Part shown: piece by piece, positions 31,446 to 43,152 of the stretch | Layout: each line of letters opens with the position of its first letter | How positions within the stretch are numbered: the stretch's first letter is position 1 | From: Asparagopsis taxiformis | Lineage: Eukaryota; Rhodophyta; Florideophyceae; Bonnemaisoniales; Bonnemaisoniaceae | Length of the DNA stretch: 64,000 bases | Assembly: GCA_030407315.1 (NCBI GenBank) | Contig: JALQPE010000320.1 | Span: 1 to 64,000 of the forward strand | Reading direction: 5' to 3' | Program-made: the position numbers and the translations under genes | The notes under the pieces: generated by a model | The model's database searches: none | The model's input: the letters and a program-made list of their open reading frames with translations, nothing else | What the model was told of the DNA's origin: nothing

Positions 31446-33395
31446 ATGACGTTTGAAGCAGGCTCTTCCCTCTTGAATATTAATGCCGTCACTGCCCGTC
31501 TCATTGACCGTGGTCGCCACTTCCATCTAGTAGAGTCCGTCCCCAATTCTTATACATCCGTTCCAGCCACAGACTCCATACCAGTCCCCGGCCCCCCCAA
31601 CCCCGCCAGTCCTCCCCGTCAAGATGCCGCTGTGGCTTTCGTGCTTCGCCCACCTACCATTCCAAAGGAGGACTGCGGCCCAATCAACGAGGCTGTTCAT
31701 CTCGAGTGGTTGAAGGGACGTGGAGCAGCATGGATTTCTGGCTCCCCAGAAGTACAATACTCCAAGGAGCAGGGTTCTTTTCGTATTCGAGTCACAGATA
31801 CTGCCTCACCATACCAAGATGTTATGATAACTGAATCGGGTCTTGCTGCGGCTCTGGACACACTTGAAGATGCCGCTCTGGATGAATGCGTATCTCGTCA
31901 TTTAACCGAAGGCGGCGATGACCGTCTCCACTTGACCTTGGAGGGTGTAAACAAATACTATTGTCCACCGCGTCCGCTTGCCGACGATGTGGTTATTCGT
32001 GGAAGTTGTACATGCTCATCCCCCTCACCAGACGGTTTCGAGGCTGCTCGCCAGTTGCTGCGCAGGCTTTGGCGCGGTCGTGTTACTTTCTCGAACAGCA
32101 TGAAGAGTGTCCGGCAGCGTGTGTCAAGCGCATTGCGAATCTCGGTACCACACGAAGTTGTTTTACACCCGTCTGGGTCAGATGCTGAGCTCATTCCTCT
32201 TGCGGTTGCCGCGGCCCGCGCTGGACAATTGGGATGCTGCAACATCGTAAATATTATTGTTGCGGCAGGAGAGGTTGGATCCGGATCTGCCCCTGCTGCC
32301 GGTGGGCGCCATTTCAGCGAATATACTCCATGCGGTGGCCTTGTCAACAACGGTGAAGTAGTAACTGACTTCCCGTCGACCACAACTGTTGTTGAACTGA
32401 AACCAAGACACCCCGATGGAAGACTCAACGAAGACTTTGATGGACTAGTACTGAGTGTGATTGAAGAACAGGAACGAACTGGCGCGAAGCCGTATTTTGT
32501 TGTGCACGCAGTAGATGGCTCCAAGACAGGGCTGCGCTTACCAAGTCAATCTCTTCTAACAGCGTTGATGGAGAAGCTCGGCGAGAGGCTGTTGATAGTG
32601 ATGGACGCTTGCCAGTGCAGGTCAGAAGCGGAAGAACTGAATTGGTTCCTTGAGCGCAATGCAGTTGTGCTGGTAACGGCGAGCAAGTTCTTTTCGGCAC
32701 CAGGATTCTGCGGAGCAGTGCTGGTGCCTATGAAGTACGTGAACGTTCTTGCGGATGGTCCAGCTCCTATAGGTTTGAGTGACTACCTTACCAAGCACGA
32801 AGTTCCACCCTCTATCAACGCATTGCATAAGAGCCTACCGGCCGGGCCAGTGAACATAGGGTTACTGCTGCGTTGGGAATGCGGAATCATCGAAATGGAA
32901 ATGTTTGATACACTAGGCGATAAAGTGAGGGTCGCTATGAGGGATTGGGTGTACGGGGTACGACAGCTCGTGTGCAAGAGACGACCAATCCTCGATCTGA
33001 TCGACATGGAATGTTCTGAGTGCGAAGGCGACGAGACCCGTGCAGGCGGTGTGAACTCAGTTGTAAGCATAAAGTTTCTAAAGAAAAGTGGACAAGGGCA
33101 TTTGGATCCATCGACATTGCGAAAGATGCACAAACTGCTTACGATCGATGCATCGAAACTTCTTCCAGCGCAAGCAACCGATGCGGAGCGGAAGATAGTT
33201 GAGCTGCGTTGTATGGTGGGGCAACCTGTGAAATTAGGTGAGTACGGAGTGTTACGTTTGGCAATTGGAGCACCGATGGCACGCAAGGTTGCACAGCCAG
33301 GGCAAATGGAAATGGCGCTGCAGGAAGATTCAAAAATTCTGGATAAGATGGAGGTCCTCAGGAAGTACTGCGAGGAAATGCAGTTACGGAAATAA
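31446..33395 (+). CDS. PLP-dependent transferase-fold protein, substrate unknown
   Basis: The 649-residue protein (ATG at 31446; the open frame begins 15 codons earlier at a TTG) has an N-terminal region of about 220 residues without recognisable motifs. A part resembling the large domain of fold-type I pyridoxal-phosphate enzymes follows. Supporting features are HPSGSDAELIPLAVAAARA (cofactor phosphate region), KPYFVVHAVDGSKTGLRLPS, LLIVMDACQCRSEAEELNWF (Asp that would contact the pyridine nitrogen) and VLVTASKFFSAPGFCGAVLV, where Lys would form the Schiff base. A C-terminal small domain of about 150 residues follows. The substrate cannot be inferred. No intron. Confidence 0.65.
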   Translation: MTFEAGSSLLNINAVTARLIDRGRHFHLVESVPNSYTSVPATDSIPVPGPPNPASPPRQDAAVAFVLRPPTIPKEDCGPINEAVHLEWLKGRGAAWISGSPEVQYSKEQGSFRIRVTDTASPYQDVMITESGLAAALDTLEDAALDECVSRHLTEGGDDRLHLTLEGVNKYYCPPRPLADDVVIRGSCTCSSPSPDGFEAARQLLRRLWRGRVTFSNSMKSVRQRVSSALRISVPHEVVLHPSGSDAELIPLAVAAARAGQLGCCNIVNIIVAAGEVGSGSAPAAGGRHFSEYTPCGGLVNNGEVVTDFPSTTTVVELKPRHPDGRLNEDFDGLVLSVIEEQERTGAKPYFVVHAVDGSKTGLRLPSQSLLTALMEKLGERLLIVMDACQCRSEAEELNWFLERNAVVLVTASKFFSAPGFCGAVLVPMKYVNVLADGPAPIGLSDYLTKHEVPPSINALHKSLPAGPVNIGLLLRWECGIIEMEMFDTLGDKVRVAMRDWVYGVRQLVCKRRPILDLIDMECSECEGDETRAGGVNSVVSIKFLKKSGQGHLDPSTLRKMHKLLTIDASKLLPAQATDAERKIVELRCMVGQPVKLGEYGVLRLAIGAPMARKVAQPGQMEMALQEDSKILDKMEVLRKYCEEMQLRK

Positions 33396-34260
33396 GAATT
33401 GAAAAGTTAGAGACATGAAGTAGGACTTCAAAATTGCTATAGTAACCGTACACCTCTTGAGGACTTTTGATGGCGGATAAAACGACAATGTTGATTAGCT
33501 GCGAGATGATCACGATGATAGGAGGAAGCGAAGTTCGATAGCGGCCGTTAAGCGCGCTAGGGAAGCAGGAGGGAAACATGCGATAACGTGCAATGGCGTG
33601 CTGGAAGCAAGTGACCGAGGGGGTTTCGTTGCAGAGAGAGTCGTAGGGAACACGAAGGGAAGGGTGGGGAGCAGTTAGCAGCGAGACGTGTTACGAGGTT
33701 TAATGGGCGAATGAGCGGTTATGAAGCAATGAGTGAGAGATGTCCTGCAGGGCCAGTAATGCGTGGCACAAGCGATGAACAGCCATACAGCTACCAGCTC
33801 ATGCAAATACACAGCGAATGAAACGTTTAGAAAATAATATGTAACCATCAATCACGCGCCAAGTATCCCATAACGGATGGAACGACACCCAAAATCACCG
33901 CGAGCCGTTATGTTTCATTAATCATTCGTTTTTTGGGCCAGTAGTGGCCCTGCTATCAGGTAGTACGGCTCGCTTGCTCTTCACTTGAACGAATCTGATT
34001 TCAGCTAGAGATCCCGACTTGAATTGAAATTATTCTCAGCGCTTTTCATTCGTAACGGTGCGGCTGTGGAAGAGTTGTTTTTAGACCGTGCCAGTGGCAC
34101 AGCGACGCCTCCATCCCTTCTTATGTCCTCACCGATTCCACCTTGTCAGACATTCCCGTCCCCATCCGTTGCTCCCACTCCCGATCTCTTCGCGCTCCCC
34201 CAATTCCCATCTGCTTGCACCCATTGGTTCTCACTCAACACTAACTCTGCTAACACTGGA
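33396..34260. other. Intergenic and promoter region of the malectin-domain gene
   Basis: About 865 bp without a recognisable gene. The coding frame of the malectin gene is open from 34024 and has an earlier ATG at 34123, but the signal peptide begins at 34261. A short perfect inverted repeat, GGGCCA-GTAG-TGGCCC, lies at 33935-33950. Most of the stretch is purine-rich. Confidence 0.35.
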
Positions 34261-37200
34261 ATGACTTCTACGCCCCTCGTTCTCTTGGCGGCATTGCTCC
34301 TTGGCCTTCTAACTTTCCCGTGCGACGTTCATTCACATGCTCTTCCACATCGCTTCGGGCTCAAAGCGCGCGATACCGGCGTCTCGCTGTCGCAACAACT
34401 GAAGCGCACTGCGCCCGACCCCCAGCTGCTCCATGCGGACCATCCAACCCCGCGGCAAATACCATCCCGTCCCAGCTTTGAATCCAGACGCGCATTGGAT
34501 GATGAAGACACGGATACCACAACAGAAAAGGATGATCTTTTCGACGATCCTTTCCCCACTTCGGAGGAACTTCTGCCATCGACTAACCCTGATTCTGACT
34601 TCAACATTCCTGCGCCCTCGACTGAGTTTTTCCCTTCAGCTGATACTAACCACTTTGAAGGAGTCGATGGTCGTCAGGACGATCAACTGGTGGTTCTTCC
34701 TGTTCTGGAAGAACCAGCGGGTGTTGGACCCAAGCCGCCAACCGTGTCAGCCCCAGACGCTCCGCCCGGACCGCCAACTGTGACTGACATGCAGCCCAAC
34801 CCGTCAAACACACCTACACCCTCGCCGTTCCTTGTGACTGCCATCCCTCCACCGCAGGAGAGTATTGCTCCTTCAACACAGGTACAGACTCCTGATGCCG
34901 TGTACTCTCCGTCCGTAGTCATCTTGCCTCCAGCAACACCAACTGGAGTTCAAGATCCTATCGTTGTTGATATGACTTCTTCGCCTTTACCAAGTGTGGA
35001 CGACGACGCTCCGACCGTACCAACAGTGTCTGAACCTACAGCAACGCCGCCTGTTGCCATCTTGCCTCCTGGAACTGAAACTACACCCTCTCCACCAGCG
35101 TCAGTCGATGATGCAGTAGGCCCCGAACCGATACCAACAGCTATCATTGTGGTTGAGACGACACCTACGATACCGGCATCGCCCTCCTCCACTTCTGCGT
35201 CGGTACCACAGCCGCCGACTGTGCAAGAGCCCGATCCGATTGAGAGCCCGCCCCTAGTTCTGGAACCCTCACCTGCGCCAACGGCTGAGGTCACTCCCCC
35301 TCCTCCAGTGGAAGTTACTCCACCACCTCTACCAGTTGTGGAAACCCCGGCAATTCCATCAGCTCCGACGCAACCAGTTGTGTCCGAAGATGGGGAGATT
35401 TGCTTGAATTTTGGGAAGGGGACGGTGCCTATGTTTGGGGTGCCAGACGAGCGGGCCTTCACTGGACAAGTAAGACAATTTTCTGTCCCCCAGTCTGATT
35501 TTCCTGACCTTGCTCCACAGTATCTTTCGCATACTTACGGGGATGCCTGGACATATTCCATAGCTGCGGAAACGGGGCTATACCAAGTCATTCTCGGTTT
35601 TGCAGAAGTGTTCGATCCAGCCTGTAAATCTTCCAAAGACGCATTCAGGCTGTTCTCTGTCTCGGTCCCGGGACAGAGTGTCACGGTAGATATCATCGCT
35701 TCTGTGGGCTGTGGAACCCCCTTGGAAACTTCCTTCGAGAACGTCATTCCGAACAATGGCTTGATTACCTTGACTTTCCAGTCCATTACACAGCAGGCCA
35801 TACTTTCGTCGTTGTGCTATCGCCAGACCTCTCCTATCGTACCTCCTACTCTGGCCTCTCCTAGTGCCTCTCCATCCCTTGCTGAACAGCTTCCAACAAT
35901 TGGCCCTACTCCCGATCAAGCGGTCGGGGACCCTGAATCACAACTGCCTCCCGAGACCCCACCGCCATTGACTCCCCCTCCAGGAACAACGCCTCCCCCA
36001 GCGTCTTTCGAAGAAATTCCTGCCGGCCCGACAACCGGATACAAATGTGTAAACTTTGGTCCTGATGTTGGAAACGGCTATTTCCCGTTTGACCCCAGTG
36101 CAGTGGGTGGAAAACTCAAGGTATACGAAGGAGTCAAGTTTGGTGATTTCCCTACGCTCCCTTCAGCGTACCGCTTTCATGGATTCGGTGATGTCTGGAA
36201 TTACACTTTAGATGTTTCTACTAGTGAACCCAGACTGTCGCTCTCGGTTTCGCGGAGATTTTCCCGGAAGCATGTAGCTCAGACCCGAATAGCGGTTTCC
36301 GCGTATTCTCTGTTACCGTTTCCGGTATAACTCAGGTTGTAGATGTTTTCCAGGCCGCAGGATGTGGTGTCATTCACCAGATTTCATTCGAAAATGTGAT
36401 ACCTAAGGATGGAGTGATTACTATTTCCTTCTTCGCGGTATCGGAGAAGTCGATGATTTCTGTCATTTGCCATGCAGACACGCGGACTACGAAGTCTACC
36501 ATCGAGGGATCCGAGCCGATTGTGAGCTCAACCGCAACAACAGTAACCAAGAATACTTTCGAAAACATCGGGGCGCTGTCTCAGGATTCAATGGTGTCAG
36601 GGATAGACAATGGATCGAAAGGGGATGGTTCTTGCTTCCAGTTCAGTCCGAAGAATATTCCAGGATACACATCTGCTCTAGTCGACTCTGGTCCTGATCC
36701 ACCAGTCAAGCTTTATACCGGTCCGTTCCTCCCAATTAAGGGCACTCCTCTCAACAAGGTTTACTCCTCTCATATCTATGGGACTGGTTTCATGTTGACG
36801 TTCAACACTGTTGCCAATTTCTCGAGGTCCTTCGTGTTAGGATTTGCGGAAGTATACAAGCCTGCTTGCAAGAACAACTTCAGAGTATTCACTGTACATG
36901 CAGGTTCTACTGTTCAATCAGTTGACGTCCACAAGCAAGTTGGTTGTCAGACGTTGCTTGAGTTGACCTTGGAAAATGTTCCTCCTAGTGAAGATGGATC
37001 CATCAACTTAATCTTTTCTGCAACGAAGAATGCGGCAATGCTTTCTTCGGTGTGTGTATTCGATGGTTTTGGAGAGGACGAATTGGCTCATTCCCCGGGA
37101 ATGACAACGATGTCTATCTCTCCGATACCACCACCGGGTATGGTCTCAGACCCTGAAAATGACAACTTGAACGGTGCGCCAGAGGCGGTAATCAAGCCTC

Positions 37201-40200
37201 TGAAGCCGATTACAGCCAAGGAAACACCCTCTAAATCTGGAGGTAAGCCGAACCAAGTCCAGGATGAAGTTGATGATGATGGGATTTTGCCTTCCCCTAC
37301 ACCTGTTTCCGTATGGGCAATTGAGCCGACTTACACTCCTGAAGTTACGGGTAGCAAGGATCCGGATGAAACCAGCGGTACTGAAGAGGTTGGAGGAACT
37401 GTTTTTGTGGGAGACCCCTTCCAAACCAAAATTCCTGACCCGAGTGGATCTCCATTGCCCAAGGAAAATGGAGTCATTATATCCTTACCAGAATCCCCCT
37501 CCCCTTCCCATGTAGCGATACATGGTGACGGGGACGATAGCACCCTGTTGGATGTAATTGGCGTATCCCCAGAGCCTAGTGTTGGTGCGGTTCCGGATGT
37601 ACAGGGCACGCATGGTTCCGATCCTCTCCTCGACGAGACCCATGACAGCTTGATGCCCACATTGACCCCGGTTGTCACAGCTGTCCTCCCGCAGCCTGCA
37701 AATCCCACTGCTATTATACCGGTCTCTACGGCGACACCATCAAACTTGGTTCCCGAAGGCAACATCGAAGTTGTAAGCCCGTATGAGCCGGTCGCATCCC
37801 CTGAGCCGGCAGCCGGGGTAATGCCGCTTTTCGAGGAAGAACTTGAGGCATCTGATCTCACACCCCCTCCAGCAGAAATAACCTCCAGCGAAGGTGAATT
37901 GGTGGGTTCATCTCCAACAGCAATTCTACCAGCAGATTCTGGATCTCTCTCGGAATCACCGGTCTTTCCATCTCCAAATGTCGATGAAGTCCCGATTGTA
38001 ACTGCAGTTCCGCCTGGTGAAGATGACCCGGATCCCAGTTCAACAGGAGGTGGGGGTCCTACTAGCGACAAGGATTCTATGCCAGTTGTATCCCTGAACC
38101 CTGATCCCGAAGAACCAACAGCGAAAGCTCCAGGAGACACAGAAGTTGTCGTTACTGTTGTGATCAGTGGTGACCAGACGACTGTGGACACGAGTGTAAC
38201 AGAAGAGGCTGGCGATAGCCCCGGTATTCCAGTGGTTACAGCCCCTGCAGTCGCAATCATGCCTAGTCCTGATACCAGTCCTCAGCAGACAGCATCCAGT
38301 GACGTCATTCTTTCTATGACCAATGCTCCAGAGATGGATGAGGATACGGAGGAGGACGGTGATGGAAACCCCGACGACATGTCTCCAGATGCAGTTGAAA
38401 CTCCAATTATTTCCGTTCCCGTCGTTTCCCCGACCATCACTCCTGATGTTCCGACGGCGTCTGTCATGCCTGTCCCAGACTCACCTGGAAGCCCCGACCT
38501 CGAGCTTCAAGACGTCCCGACTACAACTCCAGCATCTGGAGAAACTGAGCCGGTCACCCCGGGTGGTGTAGTGATAGGGTCCCCGAGCCCGGGGGTGGGG
38601 GATTCTGCTCCAACTCTACCAATTGTGGAGCCGACAGCGAGCCAATCTCCAACACCCGTTGTCAGCTCTGTAACAGGTGCGACTGATGTCATTGTCATTA
38701 ATCCGTCGCCCGTCTCTAGCGTAACGGAACAGCCGTCCCCTGTCCCGATTGCTCCTCCTGGAGAAGTTGTCGATGTTCCTGACTCTGATACTGATATTAT
38801 TGAAGTCCCGCAGACAGGAGAACCCATACCTGATGGAGGTGTAATTGTCGACATCCCAGATGGAGCTGATGCAGGAGATGTGAATGGCGCTGGAGTCGGA
38901 GATACTGTCGACGCCGGTTCAAACCTATCTGTGAGCACGAAATCTAATAATCGAGGGTTCTCTATCGGAATGGGCATCCTTGGCGCGCTGCTTGTTTTGC
39001 TGTTGTTGATATGTTTGTTCTTCGCCATCTTCAGGAGTGGGGGTGGAACTTATACCTACAGCAGTCAGTACTCTGCTCACAGACCGACAGAATATGACGG
39101 AAGTAGTCAGGCACCGTACACAGATGAATTGCTTCCTGAAACAGCCGGCCAGTTTGATTACGGCAATAGGAGAAACTCTGGAAGTGGTGGTGGAACTTTA
39201 GATGGGCGTACTCGGTCCAGCTCTTTCGGTTATGGTAGTCAAGGAGGTGGGCCTGGACAGGAGCCCGTGGCTTACGAAGGCAACACTGAACCTGGTCAAT
39301 ACGCCGTGCGTGACAGCGTCACTGAGACCGCGGAAAATCGGTACACCCATTCGAACGCTCCCACTACAGGTGATTACACATTCAATGAAACTTATGCCGA
39401 GCCTGTCGCAGAAGGATTTGCCCATGGAGTTCGCAATTCCGGATATGAAGAGTACAATGACACTGACCAGCGAGGTGGTTCTGGTACCTTCGCGTCCGGG
39501 CGTATGACTTCATTTAATGAGTACCACCCACCAGGTCGACCAGCATTTCGCGAGTCAGGGTTGGGGGAGAAACATGAGCGCCAAGCTCCAGGATATCAAT
39601 TGACGCCTCCGGAGAGTCCCACGGTTTTCAGTGATCCTCACGAGCAGCAGAAGAGAAATATACATGGCCAGGGTATTCATCAACAGGGGTACTCTGATAT
39701 CGATGCAAATCATGTGTCTTCAGGGGTTCAATCTACCGAACCTTCTTTTGCCCCATCAACGCATGAAGAAGCTGTTTCTGAGCGCCCGGGTACTGAGCTT
39801 TCCGAATCTTACGTTTACGAAGGCGATGTGACGAATTCTGTTCTACAGCCCACTTCGGACATTGAAAAAGCTAGGGATCGTCGCGGCGTTCAGTCCCAAG
39901 TTTCTAATGACGGTCCATGGCCGCAATGGTGGGGGAGAAATCAGAGCGATGTTATCGATCAACATTTCGTTGAGAACGGGAACACAGGCGAACTTGTGCA
40001 TAACCACGTGGAGCAAGACCTGGGTGACTATGAAGCAAAAGAGAATGCCCCTTACATCAATTCAGATGATTATGGCACTTCCGATCGTCCAAGTTCAGGG
40101 TACAAATATGTCGATGAGCAGCATCATTATGGTAATGAGGCTGTCACGTTGGAAGACCGTAACTTGCCAATGACTCTCTCAAACGTCGACTCGCATTGGA

Positions 40201-40442
40201 TTCGGTCTTCGCGAGACTTCAATGGCGAACACGTACAGTTTGAAGGATCAACAGGAGACGACTTCGAGGAGTTGCGAAGGAGAAGGGAACCTTACGTGAA
40301 GTCTGTGGCCAGCCGAATCAGTATGAGGGGTCCGATTGACTCCACAAACAGTGAAACGTTCCTAGAGGTACGAAAGGATCTCGCACGTGAACTTGCTGAA
40401 GAAGCTGTTGCGTCGTGGCAAGCGAGGGCAATAGATGTTTGA
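34261..40442 (+). CDS. Large single-pass membrane protein with three malectin-like domains (one frameshift)
   Basis: The ATG at 34261 starts a clear signal peptide (TPLVLLAALLLGLLTFP). After a Pro/Thr/Ser-rich stalk come three related domains of about 150 residues, each opening with a Cys-x-(N/Q)-F motif (CLNFGKG at 35401, CVNFGPD at 36046, CFQFSPK at 36634). They contain LGFAEVF, LGFAEIF or LGFAEVY, and a paired Cys. This is the malectin pattern of carbohydrate-binding beta-sandwiches. A second Pro/Thr/Asp-rich stalk of about 600 residues leads to a membrane helix (GILGALLVLLLLICLFFAIF, about 38973) and a tail of about 470 residues rich in Ser, Gly, Tyr and Glu, with no kinase. The reading frame breaks once at 36226-36236, inside domain 2. 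Domain 2 continues flawlessly in the next frame, so a one-base deletion or assembly error is likely. Unbroken, it would have about 2060 residues. Confidence 0.75.
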
Positions 40443-40963
40443 GTCGAGTGCGTATGTGAGATGCGCAATTATCTATTATATCCCCGCAGCGTCCCAATGT
40501 ACTCCAGGAGTAGTCTTCGTCTAGTCATGACCTGCGAACTGTACAGCTAAATGTTCGGAGCGATTTGAGTATTAAATTTATGGCATAACGGTTCAGTTAT
40601 CTCCAACACGATGTTCTCCCGCGGATTTGTGGATGATCTTGTTTTACTCCGGCTTGTCGAACAAACACTGAACGTAGTGTGAAAGAGGGTCAGTGCGATG
40701 AGAACGTACAAGACAAGGTATAAATGGGACGGCTCGAAGGGAAGGGGGTGAAGTAACTGGGTCAGAAGAGCATCGCTCAACAGCATTGCCATCAACAAGG
40801 TATGGATTGGTTTGCCGAGCATGAAGTGCATTTGCAAAAATGAAAGATGAAATGATGTTATTGATCTCCACACAATTCATGTAGATACTAGGAAGCGGTC
40901 ATGCCACTTGTATTCACATTCTGTTGAGTTTGGTACGATCTACAAGGCATCAAGAAACAGATG
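40443..40963. other. Convergent 3' intergenic region
   Basis: About 520 bp between the 3' ends of the malectin gene and the GrpE gene. Only short frames occur on the minus strand. No gene, RNA or repeat is recognised. Confidence 0.4.
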
Positions 40964-41644
40964 TCAGCCTCGTGGAGTGGTGCATACGCCAACTTCAGCG
41001 GGTCGCAATATTCTGTCTCCAATGGCATAACCAAGCTTAGTGACATCAATGACGGAACCAGGTTCAGCGCCTTCGACGGGTGCCTCAAACATAGCCTGAT
41101 ACCGATTAGGATCAAATTTATCCCCCACATCACCAAATCTGGTAATACCATGTTGCGAAAAGACCTTCAGCAGCTCGGCCTCTGTTGCCCCAACTCCATC
41201 AAAGAGCCCTTTCAGTTGTGGATGCGCGTCGTTGCCGGTAACAACTTCAGCTGGAACAGCATTGAGCGCAAGTCCGAGGTTATCTGCGACTGAGAGAAGT
41301 GCCTTTGCGAATGGTACAATTGAGTACTTGCGCGCATTTTCAACATCGCGTCGAGCTATCATTCGCACATTTTCCATCTCAGCAAGAATGCGAAGCGTGC
41401 GATCGTTGAGATCAGCAATTTGTGCATTCTTTTCCTCCAATTGCTTGGTCAATTTATCTGTCTCGGAGAGCGGTTCAGCCTCTGTCCCGTGCTCAGCAGT
41501 TTCGGGTGTCTGGGAGGGTGGGGGTTGTTGATCTCCATCTGCCTTCTCGGTAGAGAGGAAGCGCCTTCGGATTGAGGCGGTTGCTCTTTGGTTTGGATTG
41601 CATGCGGCTAGTATTTGCCGGTAGGTAATGATACCACGCTGCAT
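40964..41644 (-). CDS. GrpE nucleotide-exchange factor, probably mitochondrial (Mge1)
   Basis: The 226-residue protein starts at the ATG at 41644 (the frame runs 5 codons further to a TTG). The first 40 residues are Arg/Ala/Ser-rich and lack acids until about residue 35, like a mitochondrial presequence. A coiled-coil stretch (LTKQLEEKNAQIADLNDRTL) leads to the family core ENVRMIARRDVENARKYSIV, PFAKALLSVADNLGLAL and FDPNRYQAMFEAPVEG, then the C-terminal beta domain closing with GDRILRPAEVGV. GrpE releases ADP from Hsp70 during import and folding. A plastid location is possible but the leader looks mitochondrial. Confidence 0.92.
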   Translation of the reverse strand: MQRGIITYRQILAACNPNQRATASIRRRFLSTEKADGDQQPPPSQTPETAEHGTEAEPLSETDKLTKQLEEKNAQIADLNDRTLRILAEMENVRMIARRDVENARKYSIVPFAKALLSVADNLGLALNAVPAEVVTGNDAHPQLKGLFDGVGATEAELLKVFSQHGITRFGDVGDKFDPNRYQAMFEAPVEGAEPGSVIDVTKLGYAIGDRILRPAEVGVCTTPRG

Positions 41645-41982
41645 TTCGATAAAGTGCAAAGGTATTCCAGATAGAGTTGAGCTAAAGAAGACGAACGTGT
41701 CGTTCGAGGGCGTTGTTAGCTTTTTGACGAGCAGTGCCGATCAGCCAAACGAGTGTGTGATTGGATGCCGTGGAATAAATTCACCACCGTGAACAGATCG
41801 TACAGGTCGTACACGTGGAGTCTAAATATATCGATAAGATGTTGACATCTCTCTGGGAAGCAAGTAGAAATGTTTTGTTCGCCATCGCTGGCAGCGAGTG
41901 AAGAGCGGGATATATCATTGTGAATCACTGCCAACTCACTTGCAGAGAACAACCCATCGAATACGATAGGATCCTAGCCGCA
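41645..41982. promoter_or_regulatory. Divergent promoter region, GrpE / membrane protein
   Basis: A 338-bp gap between two genes transcribed away from each other. No ORF or clear TATA box stands out. It must hold the start sites of both genes. Confidence 0.4.
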
Positions 41983-42972
41983 ATGTCCACAATAACAAAC
42001 CCCTTTGATCGTCGACGCCCAGCAGGCACATCGGAGCCTTCAAGCACGCACTTTGCTAAGAAAGATGCTTCGCACAGTGCATTTTATGCCGGGCTAGGAA
42101 AAGGCATGTTAGCCGCTGTGGATGGAATGAAGCTGTTCCTATTCTCCAAAGAGCTGCACGCCGTCTTTTGGCGACTTCTCACACCAATTCGCAATGGACA
42201 AATCGCATATCTGGCTGCTGGTCTTCTCCTCTTCATCCTAATGCGAGACCCCGCTGATGATTTAACCGAACTCTTCTGGACACTATCCCGCTGGGGTCGT
42301 ATTGTAACCGTAATAACCTCGCTCATTCTCGAGAAGCAATTTCATGCTGATAATCAGATGTTTGTCGCCGCCCTCAAGGTTCGTAATCCGCAATTTGGAG
42401 CAGCTGTCGAAGCCAAACAAAAGACGAAGACATCCTTGCGCGCCAAGTTTATCAAATTTAAGCGCGTCGCGAAAATCGGTTTGTTTAAGGCAGCAGGCAC
42501 CGTCATCAACACGCTTATTCCAAGCGCGAGAATTGTGGCAGTACCCGCTGTCAAATTCGTGTCCATGAGACCGGTACTCGGTGACGGCGTCTCAGCTGCC
42601 ATCTCAGCTATTCATGTACTCCCTGTGGAAACGCTGGCGTCATCCAAGTTGGATGATGCACTTGTTTCATTTGGTGAGGCTATAATTGATGCCGATGATC
42701 TTGGACAGGACATTACGAAGTTTTATATGCACAGAATGGACTCACAGGAGATGCGTGACTACTTTGCATCAAGGTATCGTGGCTATCTCACTGGATGTGG
42801 CTTCGTGTATAGTATTCTGAGTTCAATACCTTTTCTAGGCATTCCAATTACTTTAATTGCCGAATGTGGGGCTGCTTGTGTTGTTGCTGATATAGTGCAA
42901 CGTAACCTCGAAAAGGAACATAGACTTCCTTTGGCCTGTGAAGACGCGATGCGACACACTAAAGATTCATGA
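41983..42972 (+). CDS. Multipass membrane protein, possibly EI24/Rrt8-like
   Basis: The 329-residue protein starts at ATG 41983 (MSTITNPFDRRRP). Hydrophobic segments include YLAAGLLLFILM (about residue 80), the region around IVTVITSLIL (about 107), IGLFKAAGTVINTLI (about 165), VYSILSSIPFLGIPITLIAE (about 285) and AACVVADIV. The segment order, with a GFVYS..PFLGIP turn near the end, recalls the EI24 family and the fungal Rrt8/LDS spore-wall or lipid-droplet proteins. The match is by pattern only. No signal peptide and no intron. Function is not known. Confidence 0.5.
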   Translation: MSTITNPFDRRRPAGTSEPSSTHFAKKDASHSAFYAGLGKGMLAAVDGMKLFLFSKELHAVFWRLLTPIRNGQIAYLAAGLLLFILMRDPADDLTELFWTLSRWGRIVTVITSLILEKQFHADNQMFVAALKVRNPQFGAAVEAKQKTKTSLRAKFIKFKRVAKIGLFKAAGTVINTLIPSARIVAVPAVKFVSMRPVLGDGVSAAISAIHVLPVETLASSKLDDALVSFGEAIIDADDLGQDITKFYMHRMDSQEMRDYFASRYRGYLTGCGFVYSILSSIPFLGIPITLIAECGAACVVADIVQRNLEKEHRLPLACEDAMRHTKDS

Positions 42973-43152
42973 CGATATAGCAGTCATCAGGAGCCAAGCG
43001 AGCTTTGATTGGTACAATCATGCGCGACAACAAAAATTTCTCGCTTCGCTAACTTGTAGTGTACACGTTCTCGGTCTGCATATTATATCCGACTGGCAGC
43101 GGAGATCAGACAACATACTAAACCTTGACTTGCGCTTTCTAGCGCCATACAT

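Noticed and set aside
37331..38260. 309-codon minus-strand frame opposite the malectin protein stalk (also 34950-35462 and 38507-39028)
   Set aside because: These are Gly/Ser/Thr/Val-rich reflections of the Pro/Thr/Ser stalk and carry no recognisable motif.
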